From contig NZ_CP062008.1 in assembly GCF_005670685.2 (NCBI RefSeq), positions 5,146,001-5,210,000 on the forward strand: 64,000 nt of DNA, given 5' to 3'. A program made the position numbers and the translations under genes. A model generated the notes under the pieces. That model worked only from the letters and a program-made list of their open reading frames with translations. It was not told the DNA's origin and ran no database searches. The stretch is from Mycolicibacterium mucogenicum DSM 44124 (lineage in GTDB: Bacteria; Actinomycetota; Actinomycetes; Mycobacteriales; Mycobacteriaceae). Positions 32,415-41,852 of this stretch are shown piece after piece (the first letter of the stretch is position 1; each line of letters opens with the position of its first letter).

Positions 32415-33036
32415 TGGTCACTTCCATGGTCGGGACGAAATTCGTGGACGGATTGGACGTCCCGGGTACCACCTTGCCCTGCACCTTCAGCCAGGTGTCC
32501 TTCGGGTGCGGACCGGCCGCGCCGGTCAGGTGGATGCGGGCCAGTTGCGCGTCGGCGGCGCAACACACGATCACGACGCGGGCCAGGTCGTCGCCCATGG
32601 TGAACCCGGTGACGGTGATGGTCCGTCCCTCAAGGCTTTTCGTGGAATCCGCGGCGGCCCGCAGCACGACCTCCGGTAGCGACACCACACCGTCGGCCGG
32701 CAGCGGCGGGAACGCCCGCTTGGGCGGCGCCACCGCCGCGGTGACGGTCTCGGCGCCGACGGCACTCATCGGCGGCACCGCGACGAACGCCGTGAGCGCC
32801 ACCGGGATGAGCAGCAGCCACGCCAGCAGCCCGCGATGGTGATGCCCACCCGGCGGCCCGTGGCGCAGGTCCCGCACCAGGCACACCACAGCGAGCGCCA
32901 CCAACAGGACGGCCGCCACCACCAGCCACGGGAACAACGCCGGTTTCACGAAATTCAGGTAGGTGCCCTTCACCGCGATCAGGCCCGTGCTCAGCCCGAT
33001 CAACAGCACCAGGATGTTCTGGGTCTCCCGGCTCAC
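32371..33036 (-). CDS. YcgQ-like membrane protein (TIGR03943 type)
   Basis: 221 residues. Two to three membrane helices at the N-terminus (NILVLLIGLSTGLIAVKGTYLNF, WLVVAAVLLVALAVVCLV, LLAWLLLIPVALTAFVAV) separated by a His-rich loop GPPGGHHHRG. A C-terminal globular domain holds VVIVCCAADAQLARIHL and W-K-V-QGKVV. Companion of permeases of the DUF318/ArsP type. GTG 33036 overlaps the permease stop (GTGA), so the pair is translated together. Metal handling is suggested by the family pairing and the His-rich loop. Confidence 0.75.
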   Translation of the reverse strand: MSRETQNILVLLIGLSTGLIAVKGTYLNFVKPALFPWLVVAAVLLVALAVVCLVRDLRHGPPGGHHHRGLLAWLLLIPVALTAFVAVPPMSAVGAETVTAAVAPPKRAFPPLPADGVVSLPEVVLRAAADSTKSLEGRTITVTGFTMGDDLARVVIVCCAADAQLARIHLTGAAGPHPKDTWLKVQGKVVPGTSNPSTNFVPTMEVTSAEPIPKPRNTYAY

Positions 33037-34034
33037 GACGCGCCCCCGAGCAGCAGCAGCCCGACGGCCGTCGCGCAGACCGTGGCGACCACCAGCGTCA
33101 GCGGCGCGAATCGCACGGCGAACGGCCGGCCGAACACACCGGCCTGCATCGCGAACAACTTGACGTCCACGGCCGGCCCGACCACCAGGAACACCAGCCG
33201 CGGCACCAACGGGACCATGGTCAGGCTCGCCGCGACGAAAGCGTCGGCCTCCGAACACAGCGCCAGCACGACGGCCAACAGTGCCATCGTCACCACGCCG
33301 ACCACCAGGTTGCCGGCCACCTGCTCGAACACCCACGGCGGCACGGCCGCACGCAGCACCGCCGCCGCGCCGGCACCAACGACGAGGTAGGCCGCGGACT
33401 GCAGGAAGTCGTGCCGGGCCGCCTCGGTGAAGACAGTGAAGCGCGATGCCCCCTCGTCGTGATGGGTGGGCAGCGTGCGGGTCACCCATTCGGTGCGGCC
33501 CCAGCGCTGCCACAACAGCCCCATCACCACCGCGGTCAGGAGCGACGCCACGCAGCGTGCCACCACCATCTGCGGCTGGCCTGGGAACGCAACCGCCGTC
33601 GCCACCAGCACCACCGGGTTGATCGCCGGTGCGGACAGCATGAAGGTCAAGGCAGCCCCCGCCGTCTCCCCGCTGAACAACCGGCGCGCCACGGGCACCG
33701 AACCGCATTCGCATCCGGGCAGCGCGGCGCCGCCGACACCCGCCACCGCCACCGCGAGCGCCGGCCGGCGCGGCAGCCGGCGGGCCAGCCGCTCCGGGGT
33801 GAGGTATGCGGCGACCAGGCCGCTGACGATGACGCCCAGCACCAGGAACGGCAGGGCCTGCACGAAGACGCCGCAGAACACCGTGGCCGCGGTGGCCAGG
33901 CGGGCGTGGTCGGTCAGGACACCGCTGACCCACGAGCCCGACAGCGCCAGTGCGGTGAGGGCGATGAGCAACAGCTCCATCGACCCGGCCCGCCGCCGGC
34001 GCTCCGGCGCCAGTGTGGATTCGTCCCCGGCCAT
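33033..34034 (-). CDS. YcgR-like permease (DUF318 / ArsP_1 family)
   Basis: 333 residues, eight or so hydrophobic helices. Family signatures LPGCECGSVPVARRL (Cys pair at the membrane centre), LSAPAINPVV and LCSEADAFVAAS. Related ArsP proteins export organoarsenicals; others act with the TIGR03943 partner, here encoded immediately downstream. The substrate is not known; a soft metal or metalloid fits the Cys residues. The ATG is at 34034, 37 bp from the SDR stop upstream, so it may belong to a longer minus-strand operon. Confidence 0.78.
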   Translation of the reverse strand: MAGDESTLAPERRRRAGSMELLLIALTALALSGSWVSGVLTDHARLATAATVFCGVFVQALPFLVLGVIVSGLVAAYLTPERLARRLPRRPALAVAVAGVGGAALPGCECGSVPVARRLFSGETAGAALTFMLSAPAINPVVLVATAVAFPGQPQMVVARCVASLLTAVVMGLLWQRWGRTEWVTRTLPTHHDEGASRFTVFTEAARHDFLQSAAYLVVGAGAAAVLRAAVPPWVFEQVAGNLVVGVVTMALLAVVLALCSEADAFVAASLTMVPLVPRLVFLVVGPAVDVKLFAMQAGVFGRPFAVRFAPLTLVVATVCATAVGLLLLGGAS

Positions 34035-34071
34035 GCGCCCATCTTGCCGGGGAAGTCTGACAAGTCGCTCG

Positions 34072-34842
34072 CTACGTCGCTTGTGGCTGGGTGGGCACGA
34101 CCGGGATCCGGCCCGCGCTCGCGCCGCCGTCGACCGCCAGGTCCGCGCCCGTCATGTACGACGACGCGTCCGACGCGAGGAACGCCACCACCTCGGCGAC
34201 CTCCTCGGGCGCGCCGACGCGCGTGAGCGGCGCACCCGGGTGCCCGCCGAGCCCGCGTTCGATCGGCAGGTGCGCCACCATCGGGGTGTCGATCATGCCG
34301 GGGTAGACGGTGTTGACCCGAATTCCCATGGGGCCCAATTCGATTGCGGCGACCTTGGAGAAGCCGCGCAGGCCCCACTTGGAGGCGCCGTAGGCGCTGT
34401 AGCCGGCCAGCCCCTGCAGACCGGCCTGCGAGGACACATTGATGATCGAGCCGCCACCGACCGCCTTCATGGGTTCGACGACGGCCTTGGTGCCCAGGAA
34501 CGGCCCGATCAGGTTGACGCGCAGCTGCCGCTCCCACGACTCGGCGGTGTGGTCCATGAGCGGTTCGACGGTGCAGATAGCCGCGTTGTTGACCAGCGCG
34601 TCGATGCGGCCGAACGCACTGAGCGCGAGTTCGACCGTTGTCCGCCAATCACTTTCGTTGCCGACGTCGTGCCGCTGGAAGCGGGCGGCGGCGCCGATCG
34701 ACGCGGCGACCGCCTCTCCCTCGTCGACCAGGACATCGGTGAGCACCACCTGCGCGCCGAGTGCGGCGAACAACCGCGCCTCGGCCTCACCCTGACCACG
34801 CGCCGCGCCGGTGATGATCGCGACCTTGCCGGCCAGGTCCAT
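34072..34842 (-). CDS. SDR similar to 3alpha/20beta-hydroxysteroid dehydrogenase
   Basis: 256 residues. Classical SDR: ITGAARGQGEAEARLFAALGA (residues ~9-29; the GARGQG loop is frequent in 3alpha,20beta-HSD and FabG3), NNAAI, and YSAYGASKWGLRGF with Tyr-x3-Lys. It ends LAVDGGASAGRIPVV. NAD(H) and steroid or short hydroxy substrates are likely. The ATG is 2 bp from the end of the next SDR, so both are transcribed together. No KstR-type operator is seen upstream, so it may lie outside the cholesterol regulon. Confidence 0.78.
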   Translation of the reverse strand: MDLAGKVAIITGAARGQGEAEARLFAALGAQVVLTDVLVDEGEAVAASIGAAARFQRHDVGNESDWRTTVELALSAFGRIDALVNNAAICTVEPLMDHTAESWERQLRVNLIGPFLGTKAVVEPMKAVGGGSIINVSSQAGLQGLAGYSAYGASKWGLRGFSKVAAIELGPMGIRVNTVYPGMIDTPMVAHLPIERGLGGHPGAPLTRVGAPEEVAEVVAFLASDASSYMTGADLAVDGGASAGRIPVVPTQPQAT

Positions 34843-34844
34843 GA

Positions 34845-35642
34845 CTAGTCGCTGTCCTGGTCGATGCCGGTCAGCATGAGCTCGGAGACCCGGCGCGGGG
34901 TCTCGGTGAGGTACGCCATCGCCGCGATGCGCTTGGGCAGGATGACGTGCTTCTTCTCCTTCTCGACGGCATCGGCGATGGCCTCGGCGACCATGTCGGC
35001 GTCCAGCGGCTCCTGCGGGATCATCCGGAACTTGAGCGACCGTTCGATGGTGCGGCGCGCCGGGCCGAACGACCGGATGTGATCGATCATGTCGGTCTTG
35101 ACCTCACCGATCTGCACCAGCGTGGTGTTGACGGGCTTGTTGCGAAGCTCGGAGCGGATGCCGGCGGTGAAGTGGCTGAGGCCGGCCTTGGAGGCGCCGT
35201 ACAGGGTGACGCCCGGTCCGGTGGAGATGGCGCCCATCGAGGACACGTTGACGATGTGGCCGCGGCCGCGCTTGATCATCCCCGGCATCACCTGGCGGCA
35301 CAGCTCCATGGGAGCAATCAGGTTGACCTGCAACAGGTCTCGCACATCCGCCGACGACGCCTCGTAGAAGCGGCCGACGCGGTCCACACCGGCGTTGTTG
35401 ATGATGACGTCGACGGGGCCGTCGGCCTCGACGCGGCCGATCAGCTCTTCGACCGCCGCCGGATCCATCAGGTCAGCGGGATATGCCTTGCCGCCCAACT
35501 CCTTTGCGAGCTCTTCGAGCTGCTCGGCGTTGCGGGCGACGAGTGCGACGTCGGCGCCGCGGCGAGCCATCGCCTGCGCGATGTTCCGGCCCAGGCCACG
35601 GCTGGCACCGGTGACCAGAACCCGGCTGTTCCTCAGTTGCAT
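34845..35642 (-). CDS. SDR-family oxidoreductase
   Basis: 265 residues. VTGASRGLGRNIAQAMARRGA at the N-terminus, NNAGVDRVGRF (~88), YGASKAGLSHFTAGIRSEL (catalytic Tyr-x3-Lys). The C-terminal extension with EKEKKHVILPKRIAAMAYL is a pattern of lipid-associated SDRs. Substrate unknown. First gene of an SDR-SDR-permease-YcgQ-rqlH run on the minus strand. Faces the acyltransferase gene; the 176-bp gap contains a gcggagccc/gggctccgc hairpin (35675-35694). Confidence 0.77.
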   Translation of the reverse strand: MQLRNSRVLVTGASRGLGRNIAQAMARRGADVALVARNAEQLEELAKELGGKAYPADLMDPAAVEELIGRVEADGPVDVIINNAGVDRVGRFYEASSADVRDLLQVNLIAPMELCRQVMPGMIKRGRGHIVNVSSMGAISTGPGVTLYGASKAGLSHFTAGIRSELRNKPVNTTLVQIGEVKTDMIDHIRSFGPARRTIERSLKFRMIPQEPLDADMVAEAIADAVEKEKKHVILPKRIAAMAYLTETPRRVSELMLTGIDQDSD

Positions 35643-35674
35643 ATCCCTACTCCATTCAGTCAGACACCGACCCG

Positions 35675-35694
35675 GCGGAGCCCTCGGGCTCCGC
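35675..35694. other. Hairpin in the SDR / WS-DGAT divergent gap
   Basis: gcggagccc pairs with gggctccgc around a 2-nt centre (effective loop of 4). It lies 33 bp upstream of the SDR ATG within a non-coding 176-bp stretch, where I see no KstR-type site. Confidence 0.4.
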
Positions 35695-35818
35695 GTCGCG
35701 ACGCCGAGTCAGCTCATGGTGAGCACGCTAAACGGGGTGTGAGCCGAAATTCAGAGGTAGTTCCCGATCACCGAGACAACATGTCCGCTGGCTCACATTT
35801 TTGGCCTCATAGTGATGT

Positions 35819-37228
35819 ATGCGACGTTTATCGGGCGAGGACAACAGCTTCCTGGCGTGGGAGAGTGCCGTCCAGCCGCAGCACACCATCAAGGCCGTCG
35901 TACTCGATCCGGCCCAGGGCCACGAGCCCATCACCTTCGAAGCCGTGCGCGCCGCACTGCCCGGTCTCGTCGACCGCGTCGAACCCCTGCAGTGGCAGCT
36001 GATGTCGCCGCGTTTCGGCGCCGGCCGGCCGTGGTGGATCACCCGTGCCCGCGGCGACCTGAACTACCACATGAAGCGCGCCACCGCCGCCGCACCGGGA
36101 ACCGATCGCGAGCTCGGCGCGGAGATCGCCAAACTCTTCGAAGAGCCGCTCGTCCGGGACCGCCCGGCCTGGCAGATGTGGTACATCGACGGCCTGGCCG
36201 ACGGCCGCGTCGCACTCGTGCTCAAGATCCACCACGCGGTGGCCGACGGTATGGCGTCGCTGAACCTGCTCGAGCAGTTCTACAGCCAGGACCCCGCCGA
36301 CCGGCTGCCCGAGCCGTCGGCCCGCCCGGCGCCCGACGAGCACCGCCCGCCGACCGCCGAGTGGCTGCCGATGGTGGCGCGCCAGCAGGTCAAGTCGCTG
36401 ACCAAATTCCCGAAGGTCTTGGCCCGCACGGCGAAAGTCACGCGCACCATCCAGAACCGGCAGAAGTCGGGCAAGCCCAGCTACGCCGAGGCCTTCATCC
36501 CGCCGGCCCTGCCGTTCAACGAGCCGCTGACCGCGGGCCGCGGCTTCGCGTTCGTGAACGTCGAGATGGATCAGATCAAGCGGGTGTCGAAGGCGTTCGG
36601 CGTGAGCGTCAACGACGTCTTCCTCGCCATGTGCAGCACCGTGCTTCGCGAGTACCAGGCGTCCCGCGGCCCCGTCGGGGACGACACCATGACCGCCGTG
36701 GTGCCGGTGTCGATGCGCCCGCAGGACGGCGACCGGTGGGGTAACAAGGTCGCCCGCTGGAACGTCGAACTCGCGACCAACATCGCCGATCCGGTGGCAC
36801 GGCTGAAAGCCATCTCGGCGAACACCGCCACCGCGCGCGAGGTGCAGAGCGAGCGCGATGCCTGGCTGCAGCACGACTGGATGGAGTACTGGCCGCTGTT
36901 CAAGGTCTACTCGCGGGTGCTGCCGACCATCGGGGCAAAGGTCAAGAAGCGCCCGATGTTCAGCATGATCGCGTCGAACATGCGTGGCCCGCAGAAGACG
37001 TTGTACTTCGGCGGCGCCCCGGTCGAGAAGCTGATCTCGACCGGCCCGCTGGTCTTCCCGATGGGCATGAACATCACCGGCTGGAGCTACGAAGGCGGCA
37101 TGCAGATCTGCGTGCTCACCTGCACTGACCAGGTCAAGGATCCGCACGCTATCGCCGACCGGCTGCCCGCGGCACTGGCCGAGCTGGTGGTCCGCTGCGA
37201 GACCGCGACGGATTCCGTCACCAGCTGA
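35819..37228 (+). CDS. Wax ester synthase / diacylglycerol acyltransferase (WS/DGAT, Tgs type)
   Basis: 469 residues. N-terminal MRRLSGEDNSFLAWES and the catalytic HHAVADGMASL (HHxxxDG, ~138-144) identify the family; SVNDVFLAMCSTVLREYQ and SNMRGPQKTLYFGGAPV are the later family motifs. It joins acyl-CoA to diacylglycerol or alcohol, making storage lipid, and could dispose of acyl-CoA formed in sterol breakdown. It corresponds in place to none of the core cholesterol genes. ATG 35819 is preferred to the out-of-frame ATG at 35814. A terminator follows. Confidence 0.88.
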   Translation: MRRLSGEDNSFLAWESAVQPQHTIKAVVLDPAQGHEPITFEAVRAALPGLVDRVEPLQWQLMSPRFGAGRPWWITRARGDLNYHMKRATAAAPGTDRELGAEIAKLFEEPLVRDRPAWQMWYIDGLADGRVALVLKIHHAVADGMASLNLLEQFYSQDPADRLPEPSARPAPDEHRPPTAEWLPMVARQQVKSLTKFPKVLARTAKVTRTIQNRQKSGKPSYAEAFIPPALPFNEPLTAGRGFAFVNVEMDQIKRVSKAFGVSVNDVFLAMCSTVLREYQASRGPVGDDTMTAVVPVSMRPQDGDRWGNKVARWNVELATNIADPVARLKAISANTATAREVQSERDAWLQHDWMEYWPLFKVYSRVLPTIGAKVKKRPMFSMIASNMRGPQKTLYFGGAPVEKLISTGPLVFPMGMNITGWSYEGGMQICVLTCTDQVKDPHAIADRLPAALAELVVRCETATDSVTS

Positions 37229-37239
37229 TCCGGCTACGC

Positions 37240-37277
37240 AAAACGCCGGCCGCCCCTTTCGGGACGGCCGGCGTTTT
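37240..37277. terminator. Terminator between WS/DGAT and hsaF
   Basis: 13-bp arms (aaaacgccggccg / cggccggcgtttt) with an inner ccc/ggg extension, in the 61-bp convergent gap; flanking A/T bases serve both directions. Confidence 0.82.
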
Positions 37278-37289
37278 CGCTTGCGGCAG

Positions 37290-38369
37290 TTAGGCTTTGC
37301 CGTCGGCACGCTCGCGCTGGATCTCGAGCGCGATGTCGATCAGCTGGTCCTCCTGGCCACCGATCAGCTTGCGCTGGCCGACACGGAGCAGCAGCTCGTG
37401 CGCAGGCACGCCGTAACGTTCGCCCTGGCGCACCGCGTGCTTGAGGAAGCTCGAGTACACGCCCGCGTAGCCCATCACCAGTGCGTTGCGGTCCAGCAGG
37501 CACTCGGCGGGCATCGCCGGGGCGACAACCTCTTCCGCGGCGTCGGCGATGTCAAAGAAGTCGATGCCGGTCTTGACACCGATCTTGTCGAAAACGCCGA
37601 CCAGCGCCTCGACCGGCGCATTACCGGCACCCGCACCAAACCGGCGGCACGAGCCGTCGATCTGCTTGGCACCGGCACGCACGGCCTCGACCGAATTGGC
37701 AACGCCCAGACCGAGATTCTCGTGTCCGTGGAAACCAACCTGCGCATCCGAACCCAATTCGGCGACCAGAGCGGCCACCCGGTCGGCGACACCTTCGAGC
37801 ACCAACGCACCGGCGGAGTCCACGACGTAGATGCACTGGCAGCCGGCGTCGGCCATGATGCGGGCCTGCGCGGCCAGCTTCTCGGGAGAGATGGTGTGGC
37901 TCATCATCAGGAAGCCCACGGTCTCCAAGCCCAGTTCGCGGGCGAAGCCGAAGTGCTGGATCGAGACGTCGGCCTCGGTGCAGTGGGTGGCGATGCGGCA
38001 GATCGAGCCGCCGTTGCCCTGCGCGATCCGGATGTCTTCCTTGGTGCCGACACCCGGCAGCATCAGGAAGGCGATCTTGGCGTTCTTCGCGGTCTCGGCC
38101 GCGATGGTGATCAGCTCCTGCTCCGGGGTCTTGGAGAACCCGTAGTTGAAGCTCGAACCACCGAGTCCGTCGCCGTGGGTGACCTCGATGACCGGGACGC
38201 CGGCGTTGTCGAGGGCGCCGACGATAGCGCGCACCTCGTCAGCGGTGAACTGGTGGCGCTTGTGGTGTGAACCGTCGCGCAGCGAGGTGTCCGTCATCCG
38301 GACGTCCCAGGCGGCATCAAAAAAAACATCGCTGGAGAAGATGCTTCCCGACTCAGGTGCGGTGCTCAT
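37290..38369 (-). CDS. hsaF: HsaF, 4-hydroxy-2-oxohexanoate aldolase
   Basis: 359 residues, ortholog of Rv3534c. DRE-TIM metallolyase: [17 protein letters not shown] (metal and catalytic site, near residue 25), [16 protein letters not shown] (HxH metal ligands) and [14 protein letters not shown]. It cleaves 4-hydroxy-2-oxohexanoate from rings A/B to pyruvate and propanal, passing the aldehyde through a tunnel to HsaG. ATG 38369 overlaps the hsaG stop by 4 bp (ATGA), in keeping with the stable complex. Confidence 0.96.
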   Translation of the reverse strand: MSTAPESGSIFSSDVFFDAAWDVRMTDTSLRDGSHHKRHQFTADEVRAIVGALDNAGVPVIEVTHGDGLGGSSFNYGFSKTPEQELITIAAETAKNAKIAFLMLPGVGTKEDIRIAQGNGGSICRIATHCTEADVSIQHFGFARELGLETVGFLMMSHTISPEKLAAQARIMADAGCQCIYVVDSAGALVLEGVADRVAALVAELGSDAQVGFHGHENLGLGVANSVEAVRAGAKQIDGSCRRFGAGAGNAPVEALVGVFDKIGVKTGIDFFDIADAAEEVVAPAMPAECLLDRNALVMGYAGVYSSFLKHAVRQGERYGVPAHELLLRVGQRKLIGGQEDQLIDIALEIQRERADGKA

Positions 38370-39283
38370 GCCTTAACTCCCACGATTTCCTTGGCGATCT
38401 CCTCGCCCACCTTGGTGGCCGCGGCGGTCATGATGTCCAGGTTTCCAGCGTAGGTCGGCAGATAGTCGCCGGCACCTTCCACCTCGACGAAGATGCTGAC
38501 GACGTGCTGGCCACCGTTGACCACCGACGGCTCGTCGAACTGCGGCTCGTTGAGCAGCCGGTAACCGGGCACGTACGTCTGCACCTCGGCGACGACGTCC
38601 TTGACCGACTGCGTGATCGCAGCGTGGTCGGCATCTTCGGGGATGGCGCAGAAGATGGTGTCGCGCATGATCATCGGCGGTTCGGCCGGGTTCAGGATGA
38701 TGATGGCCTTGCCGTCGCGGGCGCCACCGATGTTGCGCACGCCGGCGCTGGTGGTCTTGGTGAACTCGTCGATGTTGGCCCGGGTGCCGGGGCCGGCCGA
38801 AGCCGACGACACCGACGCCACGATCTCGGCGTAGGGCACGCCGCCCTGCGCCTCGACCGCACGCGACACGGCGTAGACCATCGGGATGGTGGCCTGGCCA
38901 CCGCAGGTGACCATGTTGACGTTCATCGAATCCAGGTGCGCCCGCAGGTTGGCCGGCGGGATGACGCCAGGGCCGACGGCAGCCGGGGTCAGGTCGATGG
39001 CGCGGATGCCGGCTTCCTCGTACCGCGGCGCGTATGCCTTGTGCACGTAGGCGCTGGTGGCCTCGAAGATGAAGTCCGGCTTCTCGCTCTGGGCCAGGAG
39101 CCAGTCCGCCCCGTCGGCGCTGGTCTCCAGACCCAGCTTGCGGGCGCGGGCCAGGCCCTCGCTATCCGGGTCGATACCGATCATCCAGCGCGGCTCGAGC
39201 CAGTCCGACCGCAGCAGCTTGTACAGCAGGTCAGTACTGATATTTCCCGAGCCGACGATCGCGACGCTCGCTTTGGACGGCAT
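38366..39283 (-). CDS. hsaG: HsaG, CoA-acylating propanal dehydrogenase
   Basis: 305 residues, ortholog of Rv3535c. N-terminal Rossmann [20 protein letters not shown] and the catalytic [16 protein letters not shown] with nucleophilic Cys. Converts propanal from HsaF to propionyl-CoA with NAD+ and CoA. The frame extends to 39382 but ATG 39283 has GAGGAGTGAGC just upstream and the family N-terminus. Middle gene of hsaE-hsaG-hsaF. Confidence 0.95.
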   Translation of the reverse strand: MPSKASVAIVGSGNISTDLLYKLLRSDWLEPRWMIGIDPDSEGLARARKLGLETSADGADWLLAQSEKPDFIFEATSAYVHKAYAPRYEEAGIRAIDLTPAAVGPGVIPPANLRAHLDSMNVNMVTCGGQATIPMVYAVSRAVEAQGGVPYAEIVASVSSASAGPGTRANIDEFTKTTSAGVRNIGGARDGKAIIILNPAEPPMIMRDTIFCAIPEDADHAAITQSVKDVVAEVQTYVPGYRLLNEPQFDEPSVVNGGQHVVSIFVEVEGAGDYLPTYAGNLDIMTAAATKVGEEIAKEIVGVKA

Positions 39284-39311
39284 GCTCACTCCTCTACAGA
39301 AACTTTGGGTA

Positions 39312-40097
39312 TTACGCGAAAGACAGGTGGACGGAACCCAATCCGGCGAATTCGGCGACGAAGTCGTCACCCGGCTTGGCATCGAACGCCCGCATGCAGG
39401 CCCCCGGCAGCACCACGTCGCCGGCCTTGAGACGCACGCCGAACTGGTCGACCTTGCGCGCCAGCCAGGCCACCGCCGTCACCGGGTTGCCGAGCACCGC
39501 GTCGCTGCGGCCCTCGCCCAGCACCTCGCCGTTGCACTTGAGCACGGCGTCGATGTTCCGAATGTCGATGTCCTTGGGCGACACCCGCTCCTTGCCGAGA
39601 ACCCAGCCGGCCGAGGACGCGTTATCGGCGATGGTGTCGCACAACTTGACCTGCCAGTTGGTGATGCGGGTATCGATCAGCTCGATGGCCGGCGCGAACG
39701 CGGCGGTGGCGGCCAGCACGTCGTCCTCGGTGCAGCCGGCGCCGGGCAGATCGTCGGCCAGTACGAACCCGACCTCGACCTCGACCCGCGGCAACAGGTA
39801 CTTCGAGGTCAGCACGGGCTTGTCCTCGAATACCTGCATGTCGTCGAGGAGGTGCCCGTAGTCGGGTTCATCCACATTCATCATTTTCTGCATGGCCTCG
39901 CTGGACAGACCAACCTTGTGTCCCACCACGCGGGCACCTTCCGCGACCCGCTGACGAATGTTGAGCAGCTGGATCTCGTACGCGTCGACGACGTCGATGT
40001 CGGCGTAGGTGTCGGTCATCGGCGACATCGCGACCCGGCTGCGCTCGGCTTGGGCCAGCGCGGCGGCGAGCTCGGCACGCACGTTGTCGGACAGCAT
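39312..40097 (-). CDS. hsaE: HsaE, 2-hydroxyhexa-2,4-dienoate hydratase
   Basis: 261 residues, ortholog of Rv3536c. Fumarylacetoacetase-like fold with the metal-binding [14 protein letters not shown], and [24 protein letters not shown] (family signature). It hydrates 2-hydroxyhexa-2,4-dienoate produced by HsaD. First gene of the operon; the KstR operator 40154-40167 is ~57 bp upstream, with TAGAAT (40155-40150) as -10. Divergent from kstD. Confidence 0.95.
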   Translation of the reverse strand: MLSDNVRAELAAALAQAERSRVAMSPMTDTYADIDVVDAYEIQLLNIRQRVAEGARVVGHKVGLSSEAMQKMMNVDEPDYGHLLDDMQVFEDKPVLTSKYLLPRVEVEVGFVLADDLPGAGCTEDDVLAATAAFAPAIELIDTRITNWQVKLCDTIADNASSAGWVLGKERVSPKDIDIRNIDAVLKCNGEVLGEGRSDAVLGNPVTAVAWLARKVDQFGVRLKAGDVVLPGACMRAFDAKPGDDFVAEFAGLGSVHLSFA

Positions 40098-40149
40098 TCG
40101 TGAATTCCCCTAACTTCATGGACCGGCGCAGTTGTCCACAGGCCGGGCA

Positions 40150-40155
40150 ATTCTA
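40150..40155 (-). promoter_or_regulatory. -10 box of hsaE-hsaG-hsaF
   Basis: TAGAAT on the minus strand begins with the operator's final TA; a ~45-nt leader follows. Confidence 0.5.
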
Positions 40156-40167
40156 TAACGTGTTCTA
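40154..40167. promoter_or_regulatory. KstR-type operator between hsaE and kstD
   Basis: tataacgtgttcta fits TnnAACnnGTTnnA and ends 1 bp before the kstD ATG. Confidence 0.87.
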
Positions 40168-40168
40168 C

Positions 40169-41851
40169 ATGACTGGACAGGAGTACGACGTTGTCGTCGT
40201 CGGCAGCGGTGCAGCCGGTATGGTCGCCGCCCTCACCGCAGCCCATCAGGGCCTTTCGACAGTAGTCGTAGAAAAGGCCCCACACTATGGAGGTTCCACT
40301 GCGCGGTCAGGTGGCGGCGTCTGGATCCCGAACAATGAGATTCTGCAGCGTGCGGGGGTCAAGGACACCCCGGAAGCGGCCCGCACCTACCTGCACAAGA
40401 TCGTCGGCGACGTGGTGCCCGCAGAGAAGATCGACACCTACCTGCAGCGCGGCCCCGAGATGCTGTCCTTCGTTCTGAAGAACTCGCCACTGAAGCTGTG
40501 CTGGGTGCCGAACTACTCCGACTACTACCCCGAGGTCGAGGGCGGCCGCGCCGGCGGACGGTCCGTCGAGCCCAAGCCGTTCAACGCCAAGAAGCTCGGC
40601 GTCGACGAAAAGGGCCTGGAGCCGGCGTACGGCAAGGTCCCGCTCAACATGGTTGTGATGCAACAGGATTACGTCCGGCTCAACCAGCTCAAGCGCCACC
40701 CGCGCGGCGTGCTGCGCAGCCTCAAGGTCGGCATCCGCGCCACCTGGGCCGGCGCCACCGGCAAGAACCTGGTCGGTATGGGCCGCGCCCTGATCGCCCC
40801 GCTGCGCATCGGCCTGCAGAAGGCCGGCGTCCCGGTGCAGCTGAACACCGCGCTGACCGACCTGTACTACGAGAACGGCCGGGTCGCCGGCATCTACGTC
40901 CGTGACACCAACGCACCGGAAAGCGCTGAGCCGCAACTGATCCGGGCCCGCCGTGCGGTGATCCTGGGCAGCGGTGGCTTCGAGAAGAACCAAGAGATGC
41001 GCACCAAGTACCAGCGCCAGCCGATCACGACCGACTGGACCGTCGGCGCCAAGGCCAACACCGGCGACGGCATCCTGGCCGCCGAAAAGCTCGGCGCCGC
41101 ACTGGAAATCATGGAAGACGCCTGGTGGGGCCCGACGGTGCCGCTGCCTGACAACCCGTGGTTCGCGCTGTCCGAGCGCAACTCCCCCGGCTCCATCATC
41201 GTGAACATGAACGGCAAGCGGTTCATGAACGAGTCCATGCCGTACGTCGAGGCCTGCCACCACATGTACGGCGGCCAGTACGGCCAGGGCGAGGGCCCGG
41301 GCGAGAACGTGCCGGCGTGGTTGCTCTTCGACCAGCAGTACCGCAACCGCTACATCTTCGCGGGTCTGCAGCCGGGACAACGCATTCCGAAGAAGTGGAC
41401 CGAGGCCGGTGTCGTCGTCAAGGCCGACACCATCGAGGAACTGGCGGAGCTCACCAACCTGCCCGTCGATGAGCTCAAGGCCACCATCGAGCGCTTCAAC
41501 GGCTTCGCCCGCAGCGGTGTCGACGAGGACTTCGGCCGCGGCAACAGCGCCTACGACCGGTACTACGGCGACCCGACCAACAAGCCGAACCCGAACCTGG
41601 GCGAGATCAAGCACGGCCCGTTCTACGCGGCCAAGATGGTGCCCGGCGACCTCGGCACCAAGGGCGGCATCGTCACCGACATCCACGGCCGCGCGCTGCG
41701 GGAAGACGGCTCGGTGATCGAGGGCCTGTACGCATCTGGCAACGTCAGTGGACCGGTGATGGGTCACACCTACCCGGGCCCCGGCGGGACCATCGGCCCC
41801 GCCATGACCTTCGGATACCTCGCGGCACTGCACGTGGCAGGAAAGGGCTGA
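40169..41851 (+). CDS. kstD: KstD, 3-ketosteroid delta1-dehydrogenase
   Basis: 560 residues, ortholog of Rv3537. FAD enzyme that introduces the C1-C2 double bond in ring A, which with KshA triggers ring B opening. Dinucleotide motif VVVVGSGAAGMVAAL (8-22); ARSGGGVWIPNNE; PALNERNSPGSI-like and GHTYPGPGGTIGPAMTFGYLAA (C-terminal FAD/substrate loop). ATG 40169 is the family start (MTGQEYDVVVVG). It lies 1 bp after the KstR operator, too close for a separate ribosome-binding site, so a leaderless message or a downstream start should be considered. Followed by chsH3 with 1-bp spacing. Confidence 0.95.
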   Translation: MTGQEYDVVVVGSGAAGMVAALTAAHQGLSTVVVEKAPHYGGSTARSGGGVWIPNNEILQRAGVKDTPEAARTYLHKIVGDVVPAEKIDTYLQRGPEMLSFVLKNSPLKLCWVPNYSDYYPEVEGGRAGGRSVEPKPFNAKKLGVDEKGLEPAYGKVPLNMVVMQQDYVRLNQLKRHPRGVLRSLKVGIRATWAGATGKNLVGMGRALIAPLRIGLQKAGVPVQLNTALTDLYYENGRVAGIYVRDTNAPESAEPQLIRARRAVILGSGGFEKNQEMRTKYQRQPITTDWTVGAKANTGDGILAAEKLGAALEIMEDAWWGPTVPLPDNPWFALSERNSPGSIIVNMNGKRFMNESMPYVEACHHMYGGQYGQGEGPGENVPAWLLFDQQYRNRYIFAGLQPGQRIPKKWTEAGVVVKADTIEELAELTNLPVDELKATIERFNGFARSGVDEDFGRGNSAYDRYYGDPTNKPNPNLGEIKHGPFYAAKMVPGDLGTKGGIVTDIHGRALREDGSVIEGLYASGNVSGPVMGHTYPGPGGTIGPAMTFGYLAALHVAGKG

Positions 41852-41852
41852 C

